Virus record (IMG/VR): IMGVR_UViG_3300006028_000011
Span: 18,239 to 82,238 of that record
Length of the DNA stretch: 64,000 nt
Direction: 5' to 3' (one strand)
From: a virus
The notes beneath the pieces were generated by a model. It worked only from the letters and a program-made list of their open reading frames with translations, had not been told where the DNA came from and did not search any database. How positions within the stretch are numbered: position 1 is the first letter of the stretch; the number at the start of each line of letters is the position of its first letter. The position numbers and the translations under genes were made by a program. Below, piece after piece: positions 17,127-24,532 of this stretch.

Positions 17127-17603
17127 CTACGCGGCCTCCCCCGCGAGCAGGCTGAGGGCGCGCCGCGCGGCCCGCTCCAGCCGGTCGAGCCGCCGCCGCG
17201 GCGGGGTCATCAGCGTCCGCGCCGTCCAGGCCGCCTCGCGCGCGATCCGGTCCGCCAGGCCCGGGAACCGCGCCTCGACGCGCTCGTGGACCTTCATCAG
17301 CCGCGCGTACTCGGCGGGCGTGCGCTCGGCGCGCAGCTGGTCTGCGGAGTAGAGGAGCTGGACCCGCCACAGCCAGTAGCCGTGCAGGCCGGGGTCGCCG
17401 CCCAGATCGAGCAGCACGTCCAGGTCGGCGATCGCGGCCTCCGTGAGGGCCTGCAGGTCGTCGAGGGCGGTGAGCTCGATTCCGGCGAACTCCAGCGCGT
17501 CCGACGCGGTGTCGAGGTGCTGGAGCAACTCCGCCAGCTCGTCGCGCAGCGCCCGCGTCAGGGGCAGGTGGTCGGCGGGCGTCTCGGGGGTTCCGGTCTG
17601 CAT
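17127..17603 (-). CDS. Hypothetical helical protein, 158 aa (first gene of leftward operon)
   Basis: A mainly helical protein (LAELLQHLDTASDALEFAGI; LQALTEAAIADLDVLLDLGG). It is the first minus-strand gene after the divergent promoter region at 17.6-17.7 kb and begins the chain running left. A second in-frame ATG four codons upstream (17615) is possible. Confidence 0.55.
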   Translation of the reverse strand: MQTGTPETPADHLPLTRALRDELAELLQHLDTASDALEFAGIELTALDDLQALTEAAIADLDVLLDLGGDPGLHGYWLWRVQLLYSADQLRAERTPAEYARLMKVHERVEARFPGLADRIAREAAWTARTLMTPPRRRLDRLERAARRALSLLAGEAA

Positions 17604-17735
17604 GCAGGCCAGCATGTAGCACTTTGTAAGAGATGTCAATACCCCGGTTGAATACCCGGACGTATTTGGTAGCAAAATGTTGCAAGTGGCTCGCGATCGT
17701 GGCACAATTAGTCCGAATTGGTCACAATTTGTTGC
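17604..17735. promoter_or_regulatory. AT-richer divergent control region with repeated motifs
   Basis: Markedly lower GC than the surroundings. It holds two direct repeats of G(G/T)CACAATT starting at 17701 and 17721, 20 bp (two helical turns) apart, and two TGTTGCA motifs (17678-17684 and 17730-17736). It separates the leftward operon from the plus-strand Nudix island, so it likely contains two promoters and operator sites, perhaps bound by the HTH-Nudix protein. Confidence 0.5.
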
Positions 17736-18356
17736 ATGACGTTGCGCCCGATCCAGGAAGTGGCCAAGGAAGAGGGCGTCAACGTGCTGACGCTGTACCG
17801 GCTGATCCGAGCCGGGAAGATCGCGCGGTACAAGCGGGCCGGCGATCGTCGGACTTTCGTGGACACCGAGCAGGTCCGGGAGGTGCGCGGATTCCGTCGC
17901 GTCGCCGGACCCGAGCCGGGCGCCGAGCCGGTTCCCGCCCAGCCGGTCGAGGCCAAGCCGGTCGTCGCCCTCGCCGTCGTCTCCAGCGATGGCCGCGTCC
18001 TGATGACGCGCCGCCGCTTCCCCGAGGGTCGCTTCGCCTGGGGCTTCCCGTCCGGCAACGTGGAGCCGGGCGAGACGCCCGAGGCCGCCGCCGTGCGCGA
18101 GGCCAGCGAGGAGGTCGGCCTGACGATCGAGGTCGAGGGTCGCCTCGGCGAGCGCGTCCACCCGGTGACCGGCCGGCAGATGATCTACTTCCGCTGCCGG
18201 ATCATCGAGGGCGTCCCGCACCTCGTCGACCACGACGAGCTGGCCGAGGTCCGCTGGGTCACGCTGGCCGAGGCTGACGAGCTGGCGGCGCCGCAGGGCG
18301 GGATCTTCGAACCGGTCCGCGAGCACCTGCTCCGGCTGTCGGCCGCGGCCGAGTAG
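17736..18356 (+). CDS. HTH-Nudix fusion protein, 206 aa
   Basis: Residues 1-50 form an excisionase/MerR-type HTH (IQEVAKEEGVNVLTLYRLI, then KRAGDRRTFVDTEQV). After an Ala/Pro linker, residues 75-205 form a Nudix hydrolase with a complete box at 107-129 (GNVEPGETPEAAAV then REASEEVGL). Nudix enzymes cleave nucleoside diphosphates linked to another moiety. The fusion suggests a regulator that senses or destroys such a nucleotide (compare NrtR regulators, where a Nudix fold carries an HTH). It starts the plus-strand island; ATG at 17736 is the first in frame after the operator. Confidence 0.8.
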   Translation: MTLRPIQEVAKEEGVNVLTLYRLIRAGKIARYKRAGDRRTFVDTEQVREVRGFRRVAGPEPGAEPVPAQPVEAKPVVALAVVSSDGRVLMTRRRFPEGRFAWGFPSGNVEPGETPEAAAVREASEEVGLTIEVEGRLGERVHPVTGRQMIYFRCRIIEGVPHLVDHDELAEVRWVTLAEADELAAPQGGIFEPVREHLLRLSAAAE

Positions 18357-18363
18357 TGGCCGC

Positions 18364-18642
18364 GTGCCGCTGAGCCTGACGTTCACCGGCCACGCCCTGC
18401 GCGCGATGATGGACGAGGACATCGACTTCGACGAGGTCCGCGGCGCCATCGAGCGAGAGGACGTGATCGAGCGGTACGAGAGCGATAGGCCGTACCCGAG
18501 CAGGCTGCTGCTCGGCCGCAGCGGCCCGCGGCCACTCCACGTCGTGGTGGCGACCGACGAGGCTGGCGGCCACATCGTGATCACGGCGTACGTCCCCGAT
18601 CCGACCCGCTGGAGCGGCGATTTCCGCAGGAGGACGACATGA
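18364..18642 (+). CDS. DUF4258 toxin-like protein, 92 aa
   Basis: The pattern FTGHALRAMMDEDIDFDEV, then VIERYESDRPYPSRLLLG and LHVVVATDE is that of the DUF4258 family, a RelE/MqsR-like small fold commonly encoded beside YgiT-type zinc-finger antitoxins. GTG start; stop overlaps the next start. It probably is an mRNA-cleaving toxin or a remnant of one; catalytic residues cannot be confirmed by eye. Confidence 0.7.
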   Translation: MPLSLTFTGHALRAMMDEDIDFDEVRGAIEREDVIERYESDRPYPSRLLLGRSGPRPLHVVVATDEAGGHIVITAYVPDPTRWSGDFRRRTT

Positions 18643-18872
18643 GCGAGCGGCTGTGCGTGATCTGCCGGACCGGCCGGCTCGCCGCCGGGCACGCGACCTT
18701 CGTCCACGAGCGCGCCGACCACGTCAGCGTGGTGCGTGGCGTCCCGGCCGAGGTCTGCGACAATTGCGGCGAGCCGTACTTCGACGAGGCGGTGGCCCGT
18801 CGCCTGCTCGCCCTCGCCCGCCAGAGCGAACAGCTCGGGCTCGACGTGGGCGTGCGCCAGTACGTCGCGTGA
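18639..18872 (+). CDS. YgiT-type zinc-finger antitoxin, 77 aa
   Basis: Two CxxC motifs (CVICRTGRL and CDNCGEPYFDE) separated by about 30 residues form the YgiT/MqsA N-terminal zinc finger, followed by a short helical tail that in longer relatives leads to a DNA-binding HTH, absent here. ATG overlaps the toxin stop. It should neutralise the DUF4258 protein. Confidence 0.75.
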   Translation: MSERLCVICRTGRLAAGHATFVHERADHVSVVRGVPAEVCDNCGEPYFDEAVARRLLALARQSEQLGLDVGVRQYVA

Positions 18873-19765
18873 CGGCCGCGCGCACTCCCGACGGACGTCC
18901 GCTGACCGTCGCCGCGATCATCCCCCACCCCGACGGGCGCCCGGAGGTGCTCATGTCCGGTCGCGTGGGAGCGGCCGGCAGCGCCTGGTTCTGGATCGGC
19001 GGCCACGTCGACGAGGGCGAGGAGCCGGCCGAGGCTGCGCTGCGCGAGATCGGCGAGGAGCTGGAGGCGGACGACCCCCACGTCGTGCGCCTGCTCGGCG
19101 TCCTCGACCTCCACGCCGACGTGTCCGGCATCTGGGGCGAGGGCTTCGAGCGCGGCTTCCAGGTCTGCTACGTCCAGGTATCGCTCGGGTCGGCCAGGGT
19201 CCGCGTGAGGGACCACGACGAGCTGACCCTGGTCGGCTGGAAGCCGATCGCGGACGTCGCCGAGGCGGTGGCCTCCCTGCCGGCCGAGGTCGGGGCGGCC
19301 GCCGTGCGCTTCGCTCGCGAGGCGCTGGACCTGCGGCCGGTCGCCTGCACCTTCACCGTCCGCGGCGGCCAGCTGCTCATGGTCCGCCGTCGCGAGCCGG
19401 AGGGGACGCTCGACTGGCACACCCCGGCCGGCAAGGTCGAGCCCGGCGAGACGCCCGAGCAGGCCGCGGCCAGGGAGGCCGAGGAGGAGGCCGGCGTGGT
19501 CGTGGAGGTCACGGGCTACCTCGGCAGCCGGGTTCATCCCGCGACCGGCCAGCCGCTTCTGTACTTCGCCTGCCGCTGGATCAGCGGCGAGGCCCAGCTC
19601 CGCGAGCCCCAGAAGGCGCGCGCTGTCGAGTGGACTCCGATCCCCGAGGCGCTCGCGCGCTGGGACGGGCTCAAGGGCGGCGTGTTCCCGGCGGTGCGGG
19701 AGTATCTCGAAGGCGCGTGGACCGCGCACGTCGCCAAGACAGGCGCCCGGCCGGCGGGCGAGTAG
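18869..19765 (+). CDS. Tandem Nudix hydrolase, 298 aa
   Basis: Two Nudix domains lie in one chain. The first box is at about 45-67 (GGHVDEGEEPAEAALREIGEE) and the second at about 188-210 (AGKVEPGETPEQAAAREAEEE). Both keep the R-E-x2-E-E core. The GTG start overlaps the antitoxin stop, so the gene is coupled to the toxin-antitoxin pair. The second domain resembles the Nudix domain of the HTH fusion at 17.7 kb (both contain HPVTGRQ/HPATGQP-like segments), pointing to duplication. Substrate unknown. Confidence 0.8.
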   Translation: MTAARTPDGRPLTVAAIIPHPDGRPEVLMSGRVGAAGSAWFWIGGHVDEGEEPAEAALREIGEELEADDPHVVRLLGVLDLHADVSGIWGEGFERGFQVCYVQVSLGSARVRVRDHDELTLVGWKPIADVAEAVASLPAEVGAAAVRFAREALDLRPVACTFTVRGGQLLMVRRREPEGTLDWHTPAGKVEPGETPEQAAAREAEEEAGVVVEVTGYLGSRVHPATGQPLLYFACRWISGEAQLREPQKARAVEWTPIPEALARWDGLKGGVFPAVREYLEGAWTAHVAKTGARPAGE

Positions 19766-19786
19766 CGGGGGCGTAAGCTGGCGACC

Positions 19787-19978
19787 ATGGCGACCGATCC
19801 GGCCTGGGACGCGATCGACCAGGAGATCCTCGACATGTACGCAGCGAACCCTGGCCTCAAGGATGAGCTGGACGAGCTGGAGCGGCAGATCGAGGCCGGC
19901 GACGCTGACGGCATCCCCGACGCCGAGGTCCGCCGCCAACTGCTGGAGCTGGGCGTCCCCCTCGACGAGGACGCGTAG
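19787..19978 (+). CDS. Putative antitoxin, 63 aa
   Basis: A short acidic helical protein (ILDMYAANPGLKDELDELERQIEAGD) preceding a RelE-like gene with 21 nt between them, the normal antitoxin-toxin order. No DNA-binding motif is obvious. Confidence 0.55.
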   Translation: MATDPAWDAIDQEILDMYAANPGLKDELDELERQIEAGDADGIPDAEVRRQLLELGVPLDEDA

Positions 19979-19999
19979 CTGGCACCCGACCGGCTGCGG

Positions 20000-20254
20000 G
20001 TGTACTGGACTCCCCGGGCGCTGGTGCAGCTCCGCGCCCTGGCGAAGCGGGCTCCCGTCCAGGCCGCCGCCGTGCATCGAGCCGTGAACTGGCTGGCCGA
20101 ACGCGGGCTCCCGGAGCTGGGTCGCCGCGACCCCGGCGGAAAGAGCCGGCGCGTCTGGCTGGTGCCGCCCCAGGAGGTGCTGTACCTGGCCCGCGACGGG
20201 GGGCTGTGGGTACTGGCCATCCGCGACAGCCGGCGGCGGCTGGAGCCCTGGTAG
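20000..20254 (+). CDS. RelE/ParE-like toxin, 84 aa
   Basis: GTG start. YWTPRALVQLRALAKR, AAVHRAVNWLAERGLPELG and WVLAIRDSRR match the alpha-beta order of RelE/ParE toxins. The length is typical. It follows the 63-residue antitoxin. Confidence 0.6.
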   Translation: MYWTPRALVQLRALAKRAPVQAAAVHRAVNWLAERGLPELGRRDPGGKSRRVWLVPPQEVLYLARDGGLWVLAIRDSRRRLEPW

Positions 20255-20258
20255 CGCG

Positions 20259-20576
20259 ATGCCCCTGACTCCGGACGACCCCGTCGACCCGGCCGATCCG
20301 CGCGAGATCGAGTACTGGCTGTCCGATCCGACGCTGCGGGCGAACCTGGAGTCGCTCCTGAGCAGCGAGGAACGCAACCTCCCGATACCCGAGAAGGCCC
20401 GGCTGATCGCGGACCGGATCGACGACGAGGCCGCGGCGCTGTTGGAGGACTCGGAGCTGCGAGCCGACCTGGAGGACTTCGTGCGCCGCGCCGAGCGGGG
20501 CGAGCTGGAGCCCGGGGTGTCCCACAACGAAGCCCGTCGGATCGTGGGCCTGCCGCCGCTGCCCGAGTACGACTGA
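20259..20576 (+). CDS. Hypothetical acidic protein, 105 aa (last gene of plus-strand island)
   Basis: An acidic helical protein (REIEYWLSDPTLRANLESLL; RADLEDFVRRAERGELE). A shared theme with the 63-residue antitoxin (L-x-D-E-L-E/Q then E-x-G) suggests a related regulator. The stop converges with the minus-strand gene at 20595. Confidence 0.5.
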   Translation: MPLTPDDPVDPADPREIEYWLSDPTLRANLESLLSSEERNLPIPEKARLIADRIDDEAAALLEDSELRADLEDFVRRAERGELEPGVSHNEARRIVGLPPLPEYD

Positions 20577-20594
20577 AGCGCCCGCTGCCGTAGC

Positions 20595-20780
20595 TCAGCC
20601 ACGGGCCCGCTCCTCGCGCAGCCGTCGGGCGATGCGCTCGCGCACCAGCACGACGACCTGGCGAAAGACCTCGTACGTCGAGCCCAGGGTGGCGACCCGG
20701 GCGCTGAGGCCGGCGTTCTCCGCCTCCAGCTCGGCGATCCGCCGGCTGGCCGCGGTCAGCTCGTCGGGGTCGGCCGTCAC
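20595..20780 (-). CDS. Small coiled-coil protein, 61 aa
   Basis: Heptad pattern in ASRRIAELEAENAGLSARV followed by a basic helix (VRERIARRLREERARG). ATG overlaps the upstream TGA. Function unknown. Confidence 0.5.
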   Translation of the reverse strand: MTADPDELTAASRRIAELEAENAGLSARVATLGSTYEVFRQVVVLVRERIARRLREERARG

Positions 20781-21148
20781 GCCGCCCTCCTGCCGACTCG
20801 CCGGGCCGCCAGGACCTCGTCGCCGCGGCTGCGGGCGAACGCCTCCGCGTCAGGCTGGGCGCGGGCGCAGTAGATGGCCCGGCCCGGGTCGCAACGCCGG
20901 CACTCCGTCATGTGGCGGCGGAGCTTCGCCAGCAGCCGCTCGGAGTCCCGGTCGGCCACCTCCTGGATGCGCCGGACGCGGGTAGCGAACACCTCCTCCC
21001 TGCGCGCCGCGGCGAACGCCTCGGCGTCCGGGCGCGCCACCGGGCAGTAGATCCCGCGGGCGGGGTTGCAGCGCCGGCACGAGCCGCCGCGGCCGCCGCT
21101 GATGTGGGCGCGCAGGCGGGCGAGGAGGACGGCGGAGGAGTCAGCCAC
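20777..21148 (-). CDS. Duplicated Cys-box protein, 123 aa
   Basis: Two copies of a 40-45-residue unit are visible: LRAHISGG, CRRCNPARGIYCPVARPDAEAF, AAARREEVFA (about 12-53) and LRRHMTE, CRRCDPGRAIYCARAQPDAEAF, ARSRGDEVLA (about 75-115). Each has C-x-x-C plus a Cys 7-8 residues later and an H in the preceding helix, a plausible zinc site. Internal tandem duplication in a small phage protein. Confidence 0.65.
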   Translation of the reverse strand: MADSSAVLLARLRAHISGGRGGSCRRCNPARGIYCPVARPDAEAFAAARREEVFATRVRRIQEVADRDSERLLAKLRRHMTECRRCDPGRAIYCARAQPDAEAFARSRGDEVLAARRVGRRAA

Positions 21149-21671
21149 CGGCCACCTCCGCGACGTACTTCGCCCGCCTGGCGGCCCAGCCGAAGCACAG
21201 GTCGGCCGGCTCGCCGGTCGCCTTGAACGGCCGGCCGCCGGCCTGGGGCGGGGCGTATTCCAGCGGGCTCGCCTCCACGACCATCCGGGATGGGTGCCGG
21301 TAGCGCACCGGCCGCCGCATCCCCTGGTGACAGAAGAACGGCTGACCGCGGATCACGAGGTCGTCGAGCAGCTCCTGGTCGCCGTCCGCGTCCGGATCTC
21401 CGCGACGCTCAGGCGAGCCGGGGCGGAAGGCGCAGTCGGCGCACATGGAAGACCGGCAGCCGAACAGCGGCCCCTCGCTCCTGGGCTCGGCCTGCTCGAC
21501 GTCGTACTCCGGCTCCCAGCAGGTGCAGCCGGACGGACCGCGGGCGGCGCTGCCCATGCAGCACATCCCGGTCATCGGCGTCTCCGGCCAGTCGCGATGG
21601 ACGTCGAAGTGGACGAAGCTCTCGACGGCCGGCCGCCGCCCGGCGTTCCGCTGGGCGCGATCAGAGGTCAT
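21141..21671 (-). CDS. Cys-rich hypothetical protein, 176 aa
   Basis: Cys-rich throughout (MCCMGSAARGPSGCTCW, FGCRSSMCADCAFRPGSPE, FFCHQGM), with the CADCAFRPG...FFCHQGM arrangement found in phage proteins that probably bind zinc or an Fe-S cluster. The stop overlaps the next gene's start. Confidence 0.55.
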   Translation of the reverse strand: MTSDRAQRNAGRRPAVESFVHFDVHRDWPETPMTGMCCMGSAARGPSGCTCWEPEYDVEQAEPRSEGPLFGCRSSMCADCAFRPGSPERRGDPDADGDQELLDDLVIRGQPFFCHQGMRRPVRYRHPSRMVVEASPLEYAPPQAGGRPFKATGEPADLCFGWAARRAKYVAEVAGG

Positions 21672-22179
21672 GCCGCCCCGCCCGCCACTGGCTCGCCGGC
21701 ATGAACTGGAGCCCGGCCGCCTCCGCGCACCCCTCGTCCTCGGGCCGGTCGCCGACCATCAGGCCCAGGGCGGGCGGGTAGGTCTCGCCCGGGTGCCGCT
21801 GGGCCATCGCCAGGGCGGCCTCGATCACGAGCCCCGGGCGCGGCTTCCGGCACCAGCAGGCGCGGTCCGCCGGGTCGATGGCATCTGGGTGGTGGGGGCA
21901 GGCCGCGATCGAATCGAACAGGCCGCCGCACTGGCGCTGCGTCTCGGCCATGGCCGCCTGGACGCGCTCCCAGGTCACGCGGCCCTTGGCGACCCCCCCC
22001 TGGTTGCTGACGCCGACGATGCGCCAGCCGGCCGCCCGGTAGCGGTAGAGCAGGTTCGGGACCTCGGGGTAGACGTGGACGTCCTCCGGGCCGCCGACGT
22101 AGTGGCCCAGCTCGTCGACGCTCCAGCGAACGGTGCCGTCGATGTCCAGGTAGAGGACGGGGACGCGGGGCCCGATCAC
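21661..22179 (-). CDS. HAD-superfamily phosphatase (GmhB/HisB-N-like), 172 aa
   Basis: Motif I LYLDIDGTV with catalytic Asp 12 and Asp 14, motif II SNQGG, a Cys/His zinc loop (ACPHHPDAI and WCRKPRPG) and motif IV VGDRPED. This set is typical of D-glycero-manno-heptose bisphosphatase and histidinol-phosphatase-like HAD enzymes. GTG start. The phage substrate may be a sugar phosphate or a polynucleotide 3'-phosphate. Confidence 0.8.
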   Translation of the reverse strand: MIGPRVPVLYLDIDGTVRWSVDELGHYVGGPEDVHVYPEVPNLLYRYRAAGWRIVGVSNQGGVAKGRVTWERVQAAMAETQRQCGGLFDSIAACPHHPDAIDPADRACWCRKPRPGLVIEAALAMAQRHPGETYPPALGLMVGDRPEDEGCAEAAGLQFMPASQWRAGRHDL

Positions 22180-22607
22180 CCGACCGCCTGCACCCGCTCG
22201 TCGCCCGCCAGTTGGGGGACCATGAGTCGGACTCCGTGGATGCGCGCGCACTCGTCAGCCAGGCCCTGGGCCAGCGCGAGGTTCTTGCGGGCCGGCGAGA
22301 CGTAGTGGTCGATCGCAGTCCGGAACATCTCCACGTCCCAGAAGTCGATCTGCACCGCCCTGCCCTTGAAGCTCCCGATCAACGGGACGCCCTCGTCGTC
22401 GCGCATCTTGCGCACCTCCTTGCGCACCCACTCGACCAGCTGGGCGCGACCGAGAAGCGCGGTCAGGTCGGGGAACTCGCTCTCCGCAATCCCGGCCAGC
22501 ACGGCGTAGTCCACGCCGTCAGGCCCAGCCACGGCGACGGCGCCCTTCAGGCGCTCGAGCAGCGGATCGAGTGCGTCGGCGGCGACGTGGCGCTTCGTGC
22601 TTCTCAC
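22176..22607 (-). CDS. Hypothetical protein, 143 aa
   Basis: GTG start overlaps the HTH gene stop. The N-terminal half (VAADALDPLLERLKGAVAV, ALLGRAQLVEWVRKEVRKMR) is helical, and FKGRAVQIDFWDVEMF is a strand-rich middle. No recognised family. It may form a two-gene unit with the upstream HTH protein. Confidence 0.5.
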   Translation of the reverse strand: MRSTKRHVAADALDPLLERLKGAVAVAGPDGVDYAVLAGIAESEFPDLTALLGRAQLVEWVRKEVRKMRDDEGVPLIGSFKGRAVQIDFWDVEMFRTAIDHYVSPARKNLALAQGLADECARIHGVRLMVPQLAGDERVQAVG

Positions 22608-22864
22608 TGGGCCTTCCTCCGGAGCTGGATGACGTTCTCTGTCGTCCTGCCTGGTGCCGGTGACCGAGAAACCTGGGTCGGTTTCTCGGTCGGACCTGAC
22701 CGAGAAACCTGGGTCGTTTTCTCGGTCAGGTACCACTGCACCGTTGACAGCGAGAGGCCCAATGTCCGGGCGATCCCCCGCTGCCTCATGCCGGCCGCGT
22801 GCAGGTCGCGGATGGCCTTGCGCCGTCGCTGGCGGGTTTCGGCATCGTCACGAGGCATGGGCAC
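22604..22864 (-). CDS. HTH protein with repeat-encoded tail, 86 aa
   Basis: Residues 12-46 form an HTH of the resolvase/transposase type (RRRKAIRDLHAAGMRQRGIARTL then GLSLSTVQWYL). The following segment repeats T-E-K-x-T-Q-V-S-R-S twice because it is encoded by two tandem DNA palindromes (22662-22727). Likely a DNA-binding regulator; the palindromes may be its own operators. Confidence 0.6.
   Translation of the reverse strand: MPMPRDDAETRQRRRKAIRDLHAAGMRQRGIARTLGLSLSTVQWYLTEKTTQVSRSGPTEKPTQVSRSPAPGRTTENVIQLRRKAQ
22662..22727. repeat. Two tandem 30-bp palindromes
   Basis: Copy 1 (22662-22691) has arms GACCGAGAAAC and GTTTCTCGGTC (perfect 11-bp) around CTGGGTCG. Copy 2 (22698-22727) has the same left arm and loop, and right arm TTTTCTCGGTC (10 of 11 paired). 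The two are separated by GGACCT, so the period is 36 bp. They fall within the end of the HTH gene. Confidence 0.85.
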
Positions 22865-22979
22865 GCTCCGGCGGGTAGTCGCCGGCCTCGGTCCTGCGTC
22901 GCTCGATGGCCGCCGCCATGACGATGGCGAGCCGGTCCGGCACGACGACAGGCCACGCGAGGGCCAGGTTGGCGCTCAC
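22848..22979 (-). CDS. Small ORF, 43 aa
   Basis: GTG overlaps the upstream stop; the 3' end overlaps the HTH gene start by 17 nt. A hydrophobic N-terminus (ALAWPVVVPDRLAIVMAAAI) could insert in a membrane. Low-level support. Confidence 0.4.
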   Translation of the reverse strand: MSANLALAWPVVVPDRLAIVMAAAIERRRTEAGDYPPERAHAS

Positions 22980-23260
22980 GCTGGAGCGACCTCCTCGGCC
23001 GTGTCCGCGACCAGCCGGTAGCCGGTAGTGGTCGGGCGGAAGCGGTCGATGCGGATGCGGGTCAGCCGGCCGCCCTTCTTCGCGCCGACCCGGCGGCAGA
23101 GTGCGACCGGGACGACCTCCTCGACGTAGCCCATCTCGCCGGAGCTCCAGTACCTGTGGCGGTGCGTGCCGAGCCGGACGACCTCGATGCGGCGCCCCTC
23201 CGAGCGCGGGTCGTTGTCGGCCCACACCTGACCGGGCCGCACGACGGGCAGGTCAGCCAC
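22976..23260 (-). CDS. DUF6354-like phage protein, 94 aa
   Basis: VRPGQVWADNDPRSEGRRIEV is the signature opening of a small actinophage family, followed by basic strands (RLTRIRIDRFRP). Likely a beta-barrel fold. GTG start. Family name from memory. Confidence 0.55.
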   Translation of the reverse strand: MADLPVVRPGQVWADNDPRSEGRRIEVVRLGTHRHRYWSSGEMGYVEEVVPVALCRRVGAKKGGRLTRIRIDRFRPTTTGYRLVADTAEEVAPA

Positions 23261-23399
23261 GGCTCGCCTGCTCCAGGGCCGCGACGCAGCGCGCCTCCAC
23301 CAGGTCGCGCTCCTCCTCCGTGCGGCTGGCCCACCAGTGGGCCAGCGTGGACTCGGTGTCGACGAGGACGGCGATCAGGGCGCGGGCTGCGGGAGTCAC
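23253..23399 (-). CDS. Small hypothetical protein, 48 aa
   Basis: The frame opens with GTG overlapping the upstream TGA and ends overlapping the next GTG. It encodes a helical peptide with STLAHWWASRTEEERDLVEARC. The overlap pattern is the main support. Confidence 0.45.
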   Translation of the reverse strand: MTPAARALIAVLVDTESTLAHWWASRTEEERDLVEARCVAALEQASRG

Positions 23400-23710
23400 C
23401 CGACGGCCGTCAGCAGGCGGAGCTGGCCGGCGCGCTCCCGCTCCTCGTAGTCCGGCTCCCAGGCCGCGATGATCTCGGCGACGGTGCGCTCGTCGTCACC
23501 CTCGCTGAACGGCACGCTGTTGGCCCAGCCCGGGTCCGCCGGCATCTGTCGGTTGAGGGAGGCGTAGGCGCCCATGGTGCACGCCTCGGACTCGTTCTTG
23601 GCGATCCGCTCGGCCTCGCGGGCGCTGCCGGCCATGACGTAGACGACGTCACTGATCTCCACGCGGTACAGCCGCGACGGTGTCAGGGTCGGTTCGATCT
23701 CGGGTGTCAC
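23396..23710 (-). CDS. Hypothetical protein, 104 aa
   Basis: An N-terminal beta strand pair (RLYRVEISDVVYVMAGS), then a helix (AREAERIAKNESEACTM). This resembles small phage proteins with a strand-helix 'DpdA-like' or PemK-unrelated fold, but no real match is recognised. GTG start overlapped with the upstream gene. Confidence 0.5.
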   Translation of the reverse strand: MTPEIEPTLTPSRLYRVEISDVVYVMAGSAREAERIAKNESEACTMGAYASLNRQMPADPGWANSVPFSEGDDERTVAEIIAAWEPDYEERERAGQLRLLTAVG

Positions 23711-24228
23711 GTCTCCTCCACAGCAGCCAGGAAGGCCTTGCTCTCCACCTCGATGGGCCGCCGAGGGTCCACCAGGTGCACCGCCAGCACCACCCGCTCA
23801 TCGGCGGCGGTCGCGACGATGCGCTGCATGTCGGCGGGCGCGGTGATCAGCCCCAGCCAGTCAGGCGAGTCGTCCCAGGCCAGGGCTCCCGGCCGCGTCC
23901 AGCCGGGGACGCCGTTGCGGCCCGGGAACGTCGTGCGCCCGCAGGCACCGTCGATGAGCGGCTTGAGCGCGGCCACGCAGCCGTCGCCGTCGTAGAGCGG
24001 CCGCCGCTTGTAGACCGCGACCTCGAGGTAGCGGCGCGCCGGCGGCTCGCAGGGCACGGGTGCCGGCCAGCCGGCGGCGTGCCGGGCGGACATCGCCATC
24101 CGCCAGGCCAGGTCCCGCCACACCGCCTTCTCCGCGTCGCGCCGCGCCGAGTGGCCGCGCGACTGGCTCCAGTTCGGCGGCACGGCCGGAACCACGACGC
24201 GGGCCGACGTGGCCAGAGCCACGCTCAC
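23707..24228 (-). CDS. RusA-like Holliday-junction resolvase, 173 aa
   Basis: VVPAVPPNWSQSRGH (substrate-strand start), the basic segment AVYKRRPLYDGDGCVAALKPLIDG with its Asp pair, and AWDDSPDW match the RusA family, whose catalytic Asp residues coordinate Mg2+. A late VHLVD strand completes the fold. It resolves branched DNA during phage recombination or packaging. Confidence 0.75.
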   Translation of the reverse strand: MSVALATSARVVVPAVPPNWSQSRGHSARRDAEKAVWRDLAWRMAMSARHAAGWPAPVPCEPPARRYLEVAVYKRRPLYDGDGCVAALKPLIDGACGRTTFPGRNGVPGWTRPGALAWDDSPDWLGLITAPADMQRIVATAADERVVLAVHLVDPRRPIEVESKAFLAAVEET

Positions 24229-24437
24229 AGCGCCCCTCGCGTCGCGACCAGCGCCAGGACGCCAGCGGCGCCGGCGAGGAGCAGGGTGATGCCGGTGACG
24301 ATCACGACGGCGATCAGCCGGCAGTCGCGGTCCGTCAGCCGGTCGGTGTCCGGCGTCCGCCGGGCCCGGTCGACCCATGCCCGCATCGCGGCGCAGCGAG
24401 TGTCGTCCGTGGTCGCCGGCCAGCCGCGCAGGGTCAC
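24225..24437 (-). CDS. Small membrane protein, 70 aa
   Basis: One transmembrane helix (LIAVVIVTGITLLLAGAAGVLALV, about residues 41-65, written here only to show hydrophobicity in part) follows a basic cytoplasmic N-terminus. GTG start overlapped with the upstream small ORF. Confidence 0.45.
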   Translation of the reverse strand: MTLRGWPATTDDTRCAAMRAWVDRARRTPDTDRLTDRDCRLIAVVIVTGITLLLAGAAGVLALVATRGAL

Positions 24438-24532
24438 CGGCGCCCTCCGCCGATGCCGCCGCCCCGGGCGAGCCAGAGCAGGGGCGCCCCGAACAGCACG
24501 CACAGGATCAGGCCGCCGAGCAGGTACTGCAT
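24434..24532 (-). CDS. Small membrane peptide, 32 aa
   Basis: ATG start overlaps the upstream TGA (TGATG). LLGGLILCVLFGAPLLWLA is one transmembrane segment. Support comes from the overlap pattern and hydrophobicity. Confidence 0.4.
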   Translation of the reverse strand: MQYLLGGLILCVLFGAPLLWLARGGGIGGGRR

